This document shows positions 43,601 through 52,311 of a stretch of 64,000 bases of DNA, piece by piece. The stretch's first letter is position 1, and every line of letters begins with the position of its first letter. The position numbers and the translations under genes were made by a program. The notes under the pieces are model-generated. The model was not told the origin of the DNA. It saw only the letters and a list, made by a program, of their open reading frames with translations, and did no database searches. This DNA is from Bradyrhizobium sp. PSBB068 (lineage in GTDB: Bacteria > Pseudomonadota > Alphaproteobacteria > Rhizobiales > Xanthobacteraceae), in NCBI GenBank assembly GCA_016839165.1, contig CP069300.1, forward strand, positions 3,472,001-3,536,000. Direction: 5' to 3'.

Positions 43601-44191
43601 GCCGGCAATCTGCTCGGCGAGGAGCAGTCCGGCCACATCAAGGAAGTCGGCTTCGAGCTGTACCAGTCGATGCTGGAGGAGGCGATCGTCAACCTCAAGG
43701 CCGGCGTCGTCGAGCCTGCCGCCGATCGCTGGTCGCCGCAGATCACGATTGGCATGCCGGTCTTGATTCCAGAAGACTACGTCAACGATCTCAGCGTGCG
43801 GCTGTCGCTCTATCGTCGGCTCGCCGATCTCGACACCGACGAGGACATCGACGCCTTTGCCGCCGAGATGCGCGATCGCTTCGGCGTGCTGCCCGACGAA
43901 GTCCGCTATCTGTTCAAGGTCGCCGCGATCAAGGCCTATTGCCGCCGCGCCAATGTCGGCAAGGTCGATGCAGGCCCGAAGGGCGCCGTGATCGCATTCC
44001 GCGACAACAGCTTTGCGCATCCGGAGCGGCTGGTGACGTTCATCCGTCAGCACGGCCGGGCCGCCAAGGTGCGGCCGGACATGAAGGTCGTGTTCTTCCA
44101 GGAATGGGACACGCCGGAAGAGCGGCTCGCGGGCACCACGGAGATCCTGCGCCAGCTCGCCAATCTCGCCGAGAGCAAGAAGGCGGCGTGA
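40673..44191 (+). CDS. mfd: Transcription-repair coupling factor Mfd
   Basis: Removes RNA polymerase stalled at lesions and recruits UvrA. 1,172 residues, near the E. coli length. The N-terminal UvrB-like part (about 1-350) is followed by the RNA-polymerase-interacting domain around 485-560 (DLVVHVEHGIGRFVGLQTLE). The translocase domains carry motif I GDVGFGKTEVALRAA, motif II DEEQHFGV, motif III SATPIPRTLQ and motif VI QLYQLRGRVGRSK. The C-terminal D7-type domain is after about residue 1000. Starts inside the sdhE stop codon (ATGA). Confidence 0.97.
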   Translation: MKQPMKSPAAMLAPGRVLTIANVAEGAEGLVISDLARAIAAQPKRPAVSLAVVCRDGARMQQLARALEFFAPDIAVMQIPAWDCQPYDRVSPHSGILAQRLTALAKLSRLTGSDKPLIVLTTVNAAVQRVPARDQVAAQALSVVPGNVVPMDSVVAWLEHNGYTRSSTVREPGEYAVRGGILDLFPAGLDQPVRFDFFGDSLESIRTFDAETQRTHLDMRGLDLVPVSEFQLTTETIRRFRMGYVAAFGAPERDDQLYEAVSEGRRHPGMEHWLPLFQERMDTLFDYLDGATIAIEPQGEDAARERFTQVADYYDARREALEHPGSGAIYKPLPPDKLYLTEAEWTKLLGDAPLARLTPFAVPEGTADVFDAGARQGRNFAPERADGNVNVFEAVVGHIGALQSQRKKVIVALWSEGSRDRMGAMLRDHKLLNTTSVNTWRIVQATPRNETMLAVLGMESGFETDEFAVISEQDILGDRLVRPRKASRKLDNFISEVTSLATGDLVVHVEHGIGRFVGLQTLEVSGAPHDCLELHYAAETKLFLPVENIELLSRYGSDSANVELDRLGGGGWQARKAKLKNRIREIAGELIKIAAERQLHEAPKFPLQPHVYDEFCARFPYDETEDQLGAINSTLKDLEIGRPMDRLICGDVGFGKTEVALRAAFAVALEGKQVAVVVPTTLLARQHSRTFTERFKGFPVNVAQASRLVSTKDLNQTKKGLADGSVDIVVGTHALLGKAIKFKDLGLLIVDEEQHFGVSHKERLKQLRAQVHVLTLSATPIPRTLQLALTGVRELSIIASPPVDRLAVRTFVAPHDPLMIREALLRERYRGGQAFYVVPRIEDLAGVKDFLDKNVPEMKVAVAHGQMPPTVIEDIMSAFYDGKYDILLSTTIVESGLDIPNANTLIVHRADMFGLAQLYQLRGRVGRSKLRAYALFTLPAQQKITAQAERRLKVLQSLETLGAGFQLASHDLDIRGAGNLLGEEQSGHIKEVGFELYQSMLEEAIVNLKAGVVEPAADRWSPQITIGMPVLIPEDYVNDLSVRLSLYRRLADLDTDEDIDAFAAEMRDRFGVLPDEVRYLFKVAAIKAYCRRANVGKVDAGPKGAVIAFRDNSFAHPERLVTFIRQHGRAAKVRPDMKVVFFQEWDTPEERLAGTTEILRQLANLAESKKAA

Positions 44192-44484
44192 GGTTCAGCC
44201 TCCCCGAAGCGGAGGCTCGGCTCAGAGAGCGGGAGTGCGCTGGCTCGGATCGCGCGAACGCAATCAAATGCGCCTCTCCGTTCGCGATGGTGATCGCCAC
44301 GTTCGTTGTCACGGCAGAGCAGATTTCGCCCAAAGCAAGCTCGATCGGCTCATCGTTGCACGGCGATTCAGGAGCAGCCCCGAGGAGGTACTAAGGTTTG
44401 GTTCGTTGACGAGGTTGTTAATCTCGCCTACCTTTTTGTTCACTTTTTGAGCAGTTCTTTTTATTTCAGGGCAGGGGTTTTTTT
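44192..44484. other. AT-rich leader before the repeat-protein region
   Basis: Of these 293 bases the last 90 are unusually AT-rich for this genome, with T-runs (TTTTTGTTCACTTTTTGAGC, TTCTTTTTATTTCAGG). A weak hairpin with AGCCTCC/GGAGGCT arms lies at 44197-44217, right after mfd, without a T-run. No gene seen. The base composition suggests foreign or non-coding regulatory DNA. Confidence 0.45.
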
Positions 44485-44835
44485 GTGAATGCGATTACCG
44501 TCGCGTCGGCGATCGCCGTGAAACGCCCGGCGAACCATTTAGCGGGACAACCTAAGGTAATCGTTGATCGTTCGACCGACGCCACGCCGGTCGAGTCGGA
44601 GGCTGTTTGGTCGAATGCCGACACCCCGAAGCCTGCCTATCCTGCGACCGCCAAACTGCCCACCCAGGTCGGTCCGAAAGGATTGCGGTCCGACTTCATA
44701 GACAAGGATTTCCTGTGGTGTTCGCGGCATGCGGATTCACCGCGACATTTTGAATGCGCGCGGCTGATTACGGCCGATCACATAGCGCAAGTTTTTCAGC
44801 GCATACCGGGATTTCCGGTCGGCGCCAATATGTAG
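44485..44835 (+). CDS. Hypothetical protein, 116 aa, upstream of the giant repeat gene
   Basis: A GTG start at 44485 gives a soluble protein with a Lys/Ala-rich first third, a middle with several Pro, and a better-ordered end (DFIDKDFLWCSRHADSPRHF, ITADHIAQVFQRIPGFPVG). Codons use more A/T at third positions than the housekeeping genes nearby. It lies 82 bases upstream of the giant gene, in the same direction. No family recognised; could be a regulator or a chance frame. Confidence 0.45.
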   Translation: MNAITVASAIAVKRPANHLAGQPKVIVDRSTDATPVESEAVWSNADTPKPAYPATAKLPTQVGPKGLRSDFIDKDFLWCSRHADSPRHFECARLITADHIAQVFQRIPGFPVGANM

Positions 44836-44917
44836 CGCGTAAAGGGCGTCGACGCCGACGGGCATCGATGCTCCGAAAACGGGCAAATGAATTTTATTCT
44901 GGCCTGGAGGCGGAGCC

Positions 44918-47900
44918 ATGCAGACGATTTCCAGCGGCGTGACCGTAACTGTATCTTCCGGTACTGAATCCGGCGATACCGTCCTGACTGGCGGCACGCT
45001 GATCGTTGTGTCCGGCGGCAGCGCTACTGGAACGACTTTGTCCGGTGGCAACGAAGTGATTTCGAGCGGTAGTGTCGACAGCGGCGCCACGATCCTGTCC
45101 GGCGGCAGCCTGAATATCTCGAGCGGCGGTGGCAGCGTCTCGGCCACGGTGGATGCAGGCGGCATGCTCAACGTCTCCTCGGGCGGTGTGGCGTCGTCCA
45201 TTGCCGTGTCGTCGGGCGGCACGCTGAACGTTGCCGGAACGGTGACAAGCCAGGTTACGGTCTATGCGAGCGGCCTGGTTGTGATCTCTTCCGGCGGCAT
45301 CGAGACGGGCGCTCCGGGCAGCAACGAGACGATCGTGTCGGGTGGTACGGTCAGCGTGACCGCGGGCGGCCAGTTGTCCTACTTCACGGTCAGGAGCGGC
45401 GGCCTTGTCACGGCCGACTTTGGCGCGACGATCCACGACTTCGGCGTCAGCAATGGCGGCATCCTCAATCTCGCTGGCGCTCAGACCAGCAATTCGGAGG
45501 TCTTCTCCGGCGGCACGGAGAATATTTCTTCGGGTGGCAATGCGCAGAACTTCGATGTGTCGGGGGGCACGCTGAACGTGCTTTCTGGCGGCAACGCGCA
45601 GTCCTTTACGGTGTCGGGAGGCTCGCTCAATGTCCTCTCCGGAGGCACGGCCGAGTTCTTCACGTTGTCGTCCGGAGCCGCGGCCGGCGTCGCAGCTGGC
45701 GCCACCGTTCATGATCTTACTGTATCGAACGGGGCAACGCTCAGCCTTCTGGGTACGGTGACGAGCTCCGTATTCATTGCGGGCGGCGCCACATTGAACG
45801 TCTCTGCCGGCGGTGCCATCAACGGATCATTGGATTCGTCCGGCTTCCCAACGGTCAACGTCGTCGGCACAGTGAACGTGTCCGCAGGAGCCACCGTCAG
45901 CGACCTTGCTGTCGACGGCAGCGGCGCGCTGAACTTGCTGGCCGGCGCGTCCGCGCACGACATCAATGTGAATTCCGGCGGCCAATTCAATCTCGCGGGA
46001 AGCACGACGAGTAACATCAACATCCGCCAGGGCGGCCTGGAAACCGTTTCGTCCGGAGGTGCCGCGAACGGCGCCACTGTCTTCGGCGGCGGTGAGCTCG
46101 ACGTCCTTTTCGGCGGGTCGGCAAACGCCACGATGGTCAACGGTGGTCTGCTGAAGCTGTTCTCAGGTGGGTCCCTGAGTGGCGTTTCGGTCACCAATTT
46201 CGGCGCCGTAGAACTGGTCAGCGGAGCGTCCGTTTCGCAGCTTTCCAACACCACTTTCGGTAGCGGCACCAACCTCGAGGTGGGGCCTGGCGCCGTCCTG
46301 AGCGGCTATTCGGTGGGTGTTGGCCCGATCCTCGACGTTTTGTCGGGCGGCTTAACCTCCGCCACCACCGTCACCACGAGTGGCACCGAGAGCGTGTTCG
46401 CGGGCGGCACGGCCCTGGGCAGCATCGTTGGCGATGGCGGCTTCATGCAGGTCGGCGTTCCGTCGTCGAGCCAGGGACTGGGTGGTTCGGCGGGCGGAAC
46501 CGTCAGCAACACGTCCGTGTCGGGCGGTCAGCTCAGTGTGAATTCCGGTGGCCTCGCAGTGTCCACCACCATCGTCAACAACGGCGGCGCGCAAGTCACC
46601 TCGGGCGGTACAGTCTCCGGGACAACGATCTCCAACTCCGGCGGCATGACGGTGCTGAGCGGCGGCACGGCGGCCGATACGGCGGTGCTGAGCGGCGGCT
46701 ACTTCCAGCTCGGCGTAGGACCGATCAGCGGTAGTCCCGGTTCAGCCGGTGGCAGCGCGACGGGCACGATCCTGTCCGGCGGATTCGAGGCCGTCTTTAG
46801 TGGTGGTGTCGATTCCGGCGCCACGATTCTGTTGCATGGCAACCAGGTAGTTTCCGCCGGTGGCTTCAGCATTGGCGCCGCGGTTTCAAGCGGAGGTGTT
46901 GAAAATGTTTCGTCTGGCGGCCAGACGTTCAACACCACGGCCTTCGGCGGCGGCGTCCTGAACGTTTCCGCCGGCGCGACGGCACACGACGTCACGCTAT
47001 CGGGTGGCACGCTCAACCTTGGCGGCAAGATCACCAGCAATGTTGTTATTCTAGGTGGCGGCCACGAAATCGTCTCTGCAGGTGGTTCCGTCACCGGCGT
47101 CGCCGGTTCGGGCACCGTAATTTCCGGGCTGGTCGACGTTCTCTCTGGCGCGTCTTTCGAATATGCGACCGTCTTCAATGGCGGTGACCTGAATGTCTCG
47201 TCCGGTGCGACGGTAGACCATATCTCCGTCTCGAGCGGCGGCATCTTCAACGTCGGCGGCACGGTTTTGAGCAATGTCGCGGTGTTTGCCGGCGGCGTCG
47301 AAAACGTACTCTCCGGAGGGGTGGTCACCGGCGTGACCGGTTCCGGAACCGGAATTTCGGGCGGCACGGTGAACGTGTCGTCGGGAGGCGCGCTCGATCA
47401 CGCGACCGTCAGCGGTGGCGGCGTGCTGAACGTTGCGTCTGGAGCTACGGCGCACAACATCGCGGTGTCGAGCGGTGGCGCGCTCAACGTTGCCGGCGCG
47501 GTGACGAGCAACGTCGCGGTCTTTGCCGGAGGCAATGAGATCGTGTCCTCTGGCGGCTCCACGGGGCCGGTCACGATCTCCGGCGGCACGGTCGAATTGC
47601 AGACCGGCAGCGTCGCGAGCGGCGGCATCACCTTCAGCGGTTCCGGCGGTCAACTGAAGATCGACGGCACCTCCCTGGCCGGCACCACCATCAGCAGTCT
47701 GGTGCTGGGCGACAGCATCGATCTGACAGGCCTCAATTTCGTATCGGGCGGCTCGGCGACCTTGGGGGCCGGCAACATCCTGCATGTCACCGAGGGGGCA
47801 ACTTCCTTCGATCTGCAGCTTGATGCGCTTCCCGGCGTGCGGTTCAGCGTCAGCGCGGATTCTGGCACCGGAACGCTGGTCACGACACGTGCCGATGTCG

Positions 47901-50872
47901 CACCGGTCACGTCAGCGTCCAACATCCATGCAGGCTCTGGCCAGACCTCTGTGCTGGCGTCCAGCCTCTTCTCCGTGACGGACGCAGATGGCGATGCCAT
48001 CACCCAATATGCGTTCTTGGACACACAAGGTCACGGCCACTGGGTCATCAACGGCGTCGTCCAGGCCACCAATGCCGAGATCGATGTTGCGGCGGCCAAC
48101 CTGTCGCAGGTGAGCTACGTGTTTGGTCCGAGCGGCACGACCGACACCCTTTCCGTGCGGGCCAATGACGGCACGCTTTGGGGCGGCTGGACTCAATTTA
48201 CGGCTAAGGCATCTGGCGACAGCGCGCCAACCGTGAGCGCAGTCAACGTGACGGCGACCCATGGCGAGACGTCGACGCTGGCCACGAGCCTGTTCACCGC
48301 CTCGGATTCGGACGGCGACACCATCACCCAATACGGGTTCTGGGACACCGGCGGCAACGGTCACTGGGTGGTGAACGGCGTCGCGCAGGCAGCCGGCACC
48401 AACATCGAGGTGTCGGCGGCGAACCTGTCGCAGGTGAGTTACGTGTTCGGGCCGTTCGGCTCGACGCCCGATACGCTCTGGGTGCGGGCCAATGACGGAT
48501 TCGCGTGGGGCGCCTGGACGAGCTTCACCGCAACCCCGGGACCCGACCGCCCGCTGGTCGTGACGGCATCGAACGTCACGGCGACCCATGGCGAGACGTC
48601 GACGCTGGCCACGACCCTGTTCACGGCCTCGGATCCCGACGGCGACACCATCACCCAATACGCGTTCTGGGACACCGGCGGCAATGGTCACTGGGTGGTG
48701 AACGGTGTCGCGCAGGCAGCCGGCACCAACATCGAGGTGTCGGCGGCGAACCTGTCGCAGGTGAGTTACGTGTTCGGGCCGTTCGGCTCGACGCCCGATA
48801 CGCTCTGGGTGCGGGCCAATGACGGATTCGCGTGGGGCGCCTGGACGAGCTTCACCGCAACCCCGGGACCCGACCGCCCGCCGGTCGTGACGGCATCGAA
48901 CGTGACGGCGACCCATGGCGAGACGTCAACGCTGGCCACGACCCTGTTCACGGCCTCGGATCCTGACGGCGACACCATCACGCAATACGGGTTCTGGGAC
49001 ACCGGCGGCAATGGCCACTGGGTGGTGAACGGCGTCGCGCAGGCAGCCGGCACCAACATTGAGGTGTCGGCGGCGAACCTGTCGCAGGTGAGTTACGTGT
49101 TCGGGCCGTTCGGCTTGACGCCCGATACGCTCTGGGTGCGGGCGAACGACGGATTGGCGTGGGGCGCCTGGACGAGCTTCACTGCAACCCCGGGACCCGA
49201 TCGCCCGCCGGTCGTGACGGCATCGAACGTGACGGCGACCCATGGCGAGACGTCGACGCTGGCCACGACCCTGTTCACGGCCTCGGATCCCGACGGCGAC
49301 ACCATCACCCAATACGGGTTCTGGGACACCGGCGGCAACGGCCACTGGGTGGTGAACGGTGTCGCACAGGCAGCCGGCACCGAGATCGACGTATCTGCGG
49401 CGAACCTGTCGCAGGTGAGTTACGTGTTCGGGCCGTTCGGCTCGACGCCCGATACGCTCTGGGTGCGTGCGAACGACGGATTGGCGTGGGGCGCCTGGAC
49501 GGGCTTCACCGCGACACCGGGACCCGACCGCCCGCCGGTCGTGACGGCATCGAACGTGACGGCGACCCATGGCGAGACGTCGACGCTGGCCACGACCCTG
49601 TTCACGGCCTCGGATCCCGACGGCGACACCATCACCCAATACGCGTTCTGGGACACCGGCGGCAATGGCCACTGGGTGGTGAACGGTGTCGCACAGGCCG
49701 CCGGCACCGAGATCGACGTATCTGCGGCGAACCTGTCGCAGGTGAGTTATGTGTTCGGGCCGACCGGCTCGACGCCCGATACGCTCTGGGTGCGTGCGAA
49801 CGACGGATTGGCGTGGGGCGCCTGGACGGGCTTCACCGCAACCCCGGGGCCCGACAGCCCGCCGGTCGTGACGGCATCGAACGCGACCGGGCTTCACGAC
49901 CATTCGGTCGCGGCCACGACCCTGTTCACGGCCTCGGATCCCGACGGCGACGCTATCACCCAATACGGGCTCTGGGACACCGGCGGCAACGGTCACTGGG
50001 TGGTGAACGGTGTCGCACAGGCAGCCGGCACCAACATCAACGTGTCGGCGGCGAACCTGTCGCAGGTGAGTTACGTGTTCGGTCCCGGCGGCTCGCCGTC
50101 GGATACACTCTGGGTGCGGGCCAATGACGGCATCGCGTGGGGAGCGTGGACGAGCTTCACGGCGACCGCAACCAACCAGGTGCCGACGGTGTCGGCCTCG
50201 AACGTGGTGACGGTCTCCGGCCAGACCTTCGCCGCATCGAACCTGTTCAGCGCGACGGACGCGGATGGCGATACCATAACGAAATATGCGTTGTGGGATT
50301 CCAACACGAACGGGGCCTGGATCGTCAACAGCGTAACGCAGCAGGCAAGTGCCGAGATCGATATCACGGCGGCGCAACTATCCCAGACGACCTATCAGGC
50401 CGGCCCGGGCAACGATCTACTCTGGGTCCGGGCCAATGACGGCATCGCGTGGGGGGCCTGGCAGCCATTCAACGTGACGGGGGAGAGCTCCAGCAATGCG
50501 ACCATCGCATCGGGTGCCACGCTGGAATTGCCGGGGGCTTCGAACGCCACCGTGTTGTTCCAGAGCTCGACAGGAACGCTGAAGCTCGACAATTCGGCGA
50601 GCTTTAGCGGCACCGTCGCCGGCATGACGGGTTCGGACGCGATCGATTTCGCGAACATCAGTTTCGCGAATGTTCACACGCCGACCTTCAGCGGAAACAC
50701 CACGCGGGGAACGCTCACGGTGACGGACGGCACCGTCACGGCAAGTGTTGCGCTGCTTGGCAACTATATGGCGTCCACATTCACGGCATCGAGTGATGGC
50801 CATGGCGGTACCCTGGTTGTCGATCCGCCGGCGACGCAGGTCAGTCAGCTGGCGCAGCCACAGCACGCATGA
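44918..50872 (+). CDS. Giant repeat protein: AIDA-like strand-loop-strand repeats plus eight 109-aa units
   Basis: 1,984 residues. Residues 1 to about 985 are Gly/Ser/Thr-rich repeats of about 20 residues (GGTLNVSSGG, SSGGVASSIAVSSGGTLNV) as in AIDA-type autotransporter passengers, predicting a beta-helix. About residues 997-1855 are eight units of about 109 residues, the five in the middle nearly identical, each with FTASDPDGDTITQY, DTGGNGHWVVNGVAQAAGT, AANLSQVSYVFGP and LWVRANDGxAWGAW. A last domain (about 1857-1984; LDNSASFSGTVAGMTGSDAI, LLGNYMASTFTASSDGHGG) resembles C-termini of rhizobial type I-secreted repeat proteins. There is no signal peptide and no C-terminal autotransporter barrel. 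No secretion genes are adjacent. Likely a surface adhesin or biofilm protein. Confidence 0.85.
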   Translation: MQTISSGVTVTVSSGTESGDTVLTGGTLIVVSGGSATGTTLSGGNEVISSGSVDSGATILSGGSLNISSGGGSVSATVDAGGMLNVSSGGVASSIAVSSGGTLNVAGTVTSQVTVYASGLVVISSGGIETGAPGSNETIVSGGTVSVTAGGQLSYFTVRSGGLVTADFGATIHDFGVSNGGILNLAGAQTSNSEVFSGGTENISSGGNAQNFDVSGGTLNVLSGGNAQSFTVSGGSLNVLSGGTAEFFTLSSGAAAGVAAGATVHDLTVSNGATLSLLGTVTSSVFIAGGATLNVSAGGAINGSLDSSGFPTVNVVGTVNVSAGATVSDLAVDGSGALNLLAGASAHDINVNSGGQFNLAGSTTSNINIRQGGLETVSSGGAANGATVFGGGELDVLFGGSANATMVNGGLLKLFSGGSLSGVSVTNFGAVELVSGASVSQLSNTTFGSGTNLEVGPGAVLSGYSVGVGPILDVLSGGLTSATTVTTSGTESVFAGGTALGSIVGDGGFMQVGVPSSSQGLGGSAGGTVSNTSVSGGQLSVNSGGLAVSTTIVNNGGAQVTSGGTVSGTTISNSGGMTVLSGGTAADTAVLSGGYFQLGVGPISGSPGSAGGSATGTILSGGFEAVFSGGVDSGATILLHGNQVVSAGGFSIGAAVSSGGVENVSSGGQTFNTTAFGGGVLNVSAGATAHDVTLSGGTLNLGGKITSNVVILGGGHEIVSAGGSVTGVAGSGTVISGLVDVLSGASFEYATVFNGGDLNVSSGATVDHISVSSGGIFNVGGTVLSNVAVFAGGVENVLSGGVVTGVTGSGTGISGGTVNVSSGGALDHATVSGGGVLNVASGATAHNIAVSSGGALNVAGAVTSNVAVFAGGNEIVSSGGSTGPVTISGGTVELQTGSVASGGITFSGSGGQLKIDGTSLAGTTISSLVLGDSIDLTGLNFVSGGSATLGAGNILHVTEGATSFDLQLDALPGVRFSVSADSGTGTLVTTRADVAPVTSASNIHAGSGQTSVLASSLFSVTDADGDAITQYAFLDTQGHGHWVINGVVQATNAEIDVAAANLSQVSYVFGPSGTTDTLSVRANDGTLWGGWTQFTAKASGDSAPTVSAVNVTATHGETSTLATSLFTASDSDGDTITQYGFWDTGGNGHWVVNGVAQAAGTNIEVSAANLSQVSYVFGPFGSTPDTLWVRANDGFAWGAWTSFTATPGPDRPLVVTASNVTATHGETSTLATTLFTASDPDGDTITQYAFWDTGGNGHWVVNGVAQAAGTNIEVSAANLSQVSYVFGPFGSTPDTLWVRANDGFAWGAWTSFTATPGPDRPPVVTASNVTATHGETSTLATTLFTASDPDGDTITQYGFWDTGGNGHWVVNGVAQAAGTNIEVSAANLSQVSYVFGPFGLTPDTLWVRANDGLAWGAWTSFTATPGPDRPPVVTASNVTATHGETSTLATTLFTASDPDGDTITQYGFWDTGGNGHWVVNGVAQAAGTEIDVSAANLSQVSYVFGPFGSTPDTLWVRANDGLAWGAWTGFTATPGPDRPPVVTASNVTATHGETSTLATTLFTASDPDGDTITQYAFWDTGGNGHWVVNGVAQAAGTEIDVSAANLSQVSYVFGPTGSTPDTLWVRANDGLAWGAWTGFTATPGPDSPPVVTASNATGLHDHSVAATTLFTASDPDGDAITQYGLWDTGGNGHWVVNGVAQAAGTNINVSAANLSQVSYVFGPGGSPSDTLWVRANDGIAWGAWTSFTATATNQVPTVSASNVVTVSGQTFAASNLFSATDADGDTITKYALWDSNTNGAWIVNSVTQQASAEIDITAAQLSQTTYQAGPGNDLLWVRANDGIAWGAWQPFNVTGESSSNATIASGATLELPGASNATVLFQSSTGTLKLDNSASFSGTVAGMTGSDAIDFANISFANVHTPTFSGNTTRGTLTVTDGTVTASVALLGNYMASTFTASSDGHGGTLVVDPPATQVSQLAQPQHA
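48229..49863 (+). repeat. Tandem 327-bp coding repeat, five near-identical copies
   Basis: The marker CATGGCGAGACGTC recurs at 48260, 48587, 48914, 49241 and 49568, an exact 327-base period (109 codons). The copies differ at scattered positions (for example YGFW/YAFW, TNIEV/TEIDV, FGPFGS/FGPTGS). Diverged units flank them at about 47905-48228, 49864-50181 and 50182-50490. Near-identity in DNA implies recent duplication or gene conversion. Confidence 0.95.
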
Positions 50873-50978
50873 GGGCTTGAAGACGAGGCGTGCGGAGCCG
50901 CCACCGAGATAAGGTGGCTTCGCATGCAGGCGATGCCCGCGCAGCGATCGCGGCAACTGGTACGCGCCATGGAGCTTG

Positions 50979-52205
50979 TTACGAGGCCGCGCGCTCCGGC
51001 GTCCCGAACAAGCGGCCAAGCAGCGACATCGTTGAATCGCCCGGCAGCAGCGTTGCGACGCTGACGGCGGGCTCGGCTCTGACGTCGCGGCGGCCGTTCT
51101 GGGTATGGCGCATCACGCTCGCCAATCGCCGCGTGATCGCCTGCGCGTTGCGCAAATCGGTGCCGGCGAATGCCACGACGAGCGAGCGGTCGTCATAGAC
51201 GGCACCGAAATCGGCCTGGCGCATCAGCCGGCTGATGATCCGCGCGCCGTCGAATTGCGCGCGGGGTTGCACGTTGTCGAAGGTGAAGCGCGCCACCGAG
51301 AGCGCGCCGCCGCGCTCGGCGGTGTGGTAGACGGCGGTCGCGAAATCGCGCTCGAACGCGGCCTTGGTCAGCAGTCCGGTGCGGGGATCGATCAGGCCCT
51401 TGGCGTCGATCGCCTTGAGCATGCGGCCGAGCCGCGCCTCGAAGGCATGCTGCCGGATCATCGGCAACGCCATGTCGGCGACCCGCGTCGGCCCGGCCGT
51501 GACGATCTCGAGATTGGGCAGTTCGTAACGCGGCGTCAGCTCGCCCGAGGTGACGATCACCGGCAGCGGGCGGAAGCGGACATCCTCGGTCAAAACAGTC
51601 AGGAAAGCGTCCATCACCCGCGGCGTGAATCCCTCGGCCAGCACGATGCCGTCGATGTCGCGGTTGGACAGATGCTTGGCCGCGGCCTCGATGCTGAGCG
51701 CGCCGACCACGCCGGCCCGTTCGCCGAGCGCGACCGACAGCGTCGGGTAGGCGCCGCCGCGACCGATCAGCAGCGTGGTGGCTTCGCCGACCGGATCGAT
51801 ATCCGTCAGTGCGACCGGGGCCGGCGGCACCAGCCGACGCATCACGGTCGCATGCAGCGCGCGAACGCGCAGGCTCGCATTGAGCCGGGCCACCAGGCGA
51901 TCCGGCAGGCCCTTCTTCTGGAAGAACGCGATCACGGTGTCGGGCAGGGTGGTCGCGGGATCGACCGCGATCAGCGGCAGGTAGGGCGCGCGGGCGGCGG
52001 CGCGCTTGGCAAGCCCCGACAGGGTGACGAAGTCGACGCCCTCGGCGGCCGCGATGATCGCGGCCGGCTTGACCTGCTCGATGGCGCGCCCGACCTCGTT
52101 CCAGTCGGTGACCACGACCGGAAACAGCTTGGTTTCATCGAGGACCGTGGCAAACGGCGGCTTTGCCGATGCCGAGACGATGAGAACCGGACCTTGTTGA
52201 GACAT
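50979..52205 (-). CDS. PleD-like protein with degenerate receiver and GGDEF domains
   Basis: 408 residues from the ATG at 52205 (MSQQGPVLIVSASAKP). Two receiver-like alpha/beta segments (about 5-125 and 140-250; VVVTDWNEVGRAIEQVKPAA, GIVLAEGFTPRVMDAFLTVL) lack the usual acidic pocket and phospho-Asp pattern. A GGDEF-like domain begins at about 270 with the entry motif DPRTGLLTKAAFERDF, but where GGDEF should stand the sequence reads YDDRSLVVAF. It should therefore not synthesise cyclic di-GMP; a binding or scaffold role is more likely. Follows the adenylate-forming homologue by 106 bases on the same strand. Confidence 0.7.
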   Translation of the reverse strand: MSQQGPVLIVSASAKPPFATVLDETKLFPVVVTDWNEVGRAIEQVKPAAIIAAAEGVDFVTLSGLAKRAAARAPYLPLIAVDPATTLPDTVIAFFQKKGLPDRLVARLNASLRVRALHATVMRRLVPPAPVALTDIDPVGEATTLLIGRGGAYPTLSVALGERAGVVGALSIEAAAKHLSNRDIDGIVLAEGFTPRVMDAFLTVLTEDVRFRPLPVIVTSGELTPRYELPNLEIVTAGPTRVADMALPMIRQHAFEARLGRMLKAIDAKGLIDPRTGLLTKAAFERDFATAVYHTAERGGALSVARFTFDNVQPRAQFDGARIISRLMRQADFGAVYDDRSLVVAFAGTDLRNAQAITRRLASVMRHTQNGRRDVRAEPAVSVATLLPGDSTMSLLGRLFGTPERAAS

Positions 52206-52311
52206 TCGAACGCTCGAAACCAATGCTTAAGAACAGCAACGGCTGCGATGCTAGTTGGCTTGGCTTAATGCGGCGTCAACACAATGCTAAGACTAACGCA
52301 ATGATAAGATT

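Noticed and set aside
40577..44053. A long open frame on the minus strand opposite mfd
   Set aside because: Exact antisense to a strongly conserved gene; such frames are a by-product of high GC content, with no motifs or ribosome-binding site.
48229..49863. Possible CRISPR-like array
   Set aside because: The repeats are 327 bases, in frame and coding, with no spacers and no cas genes.
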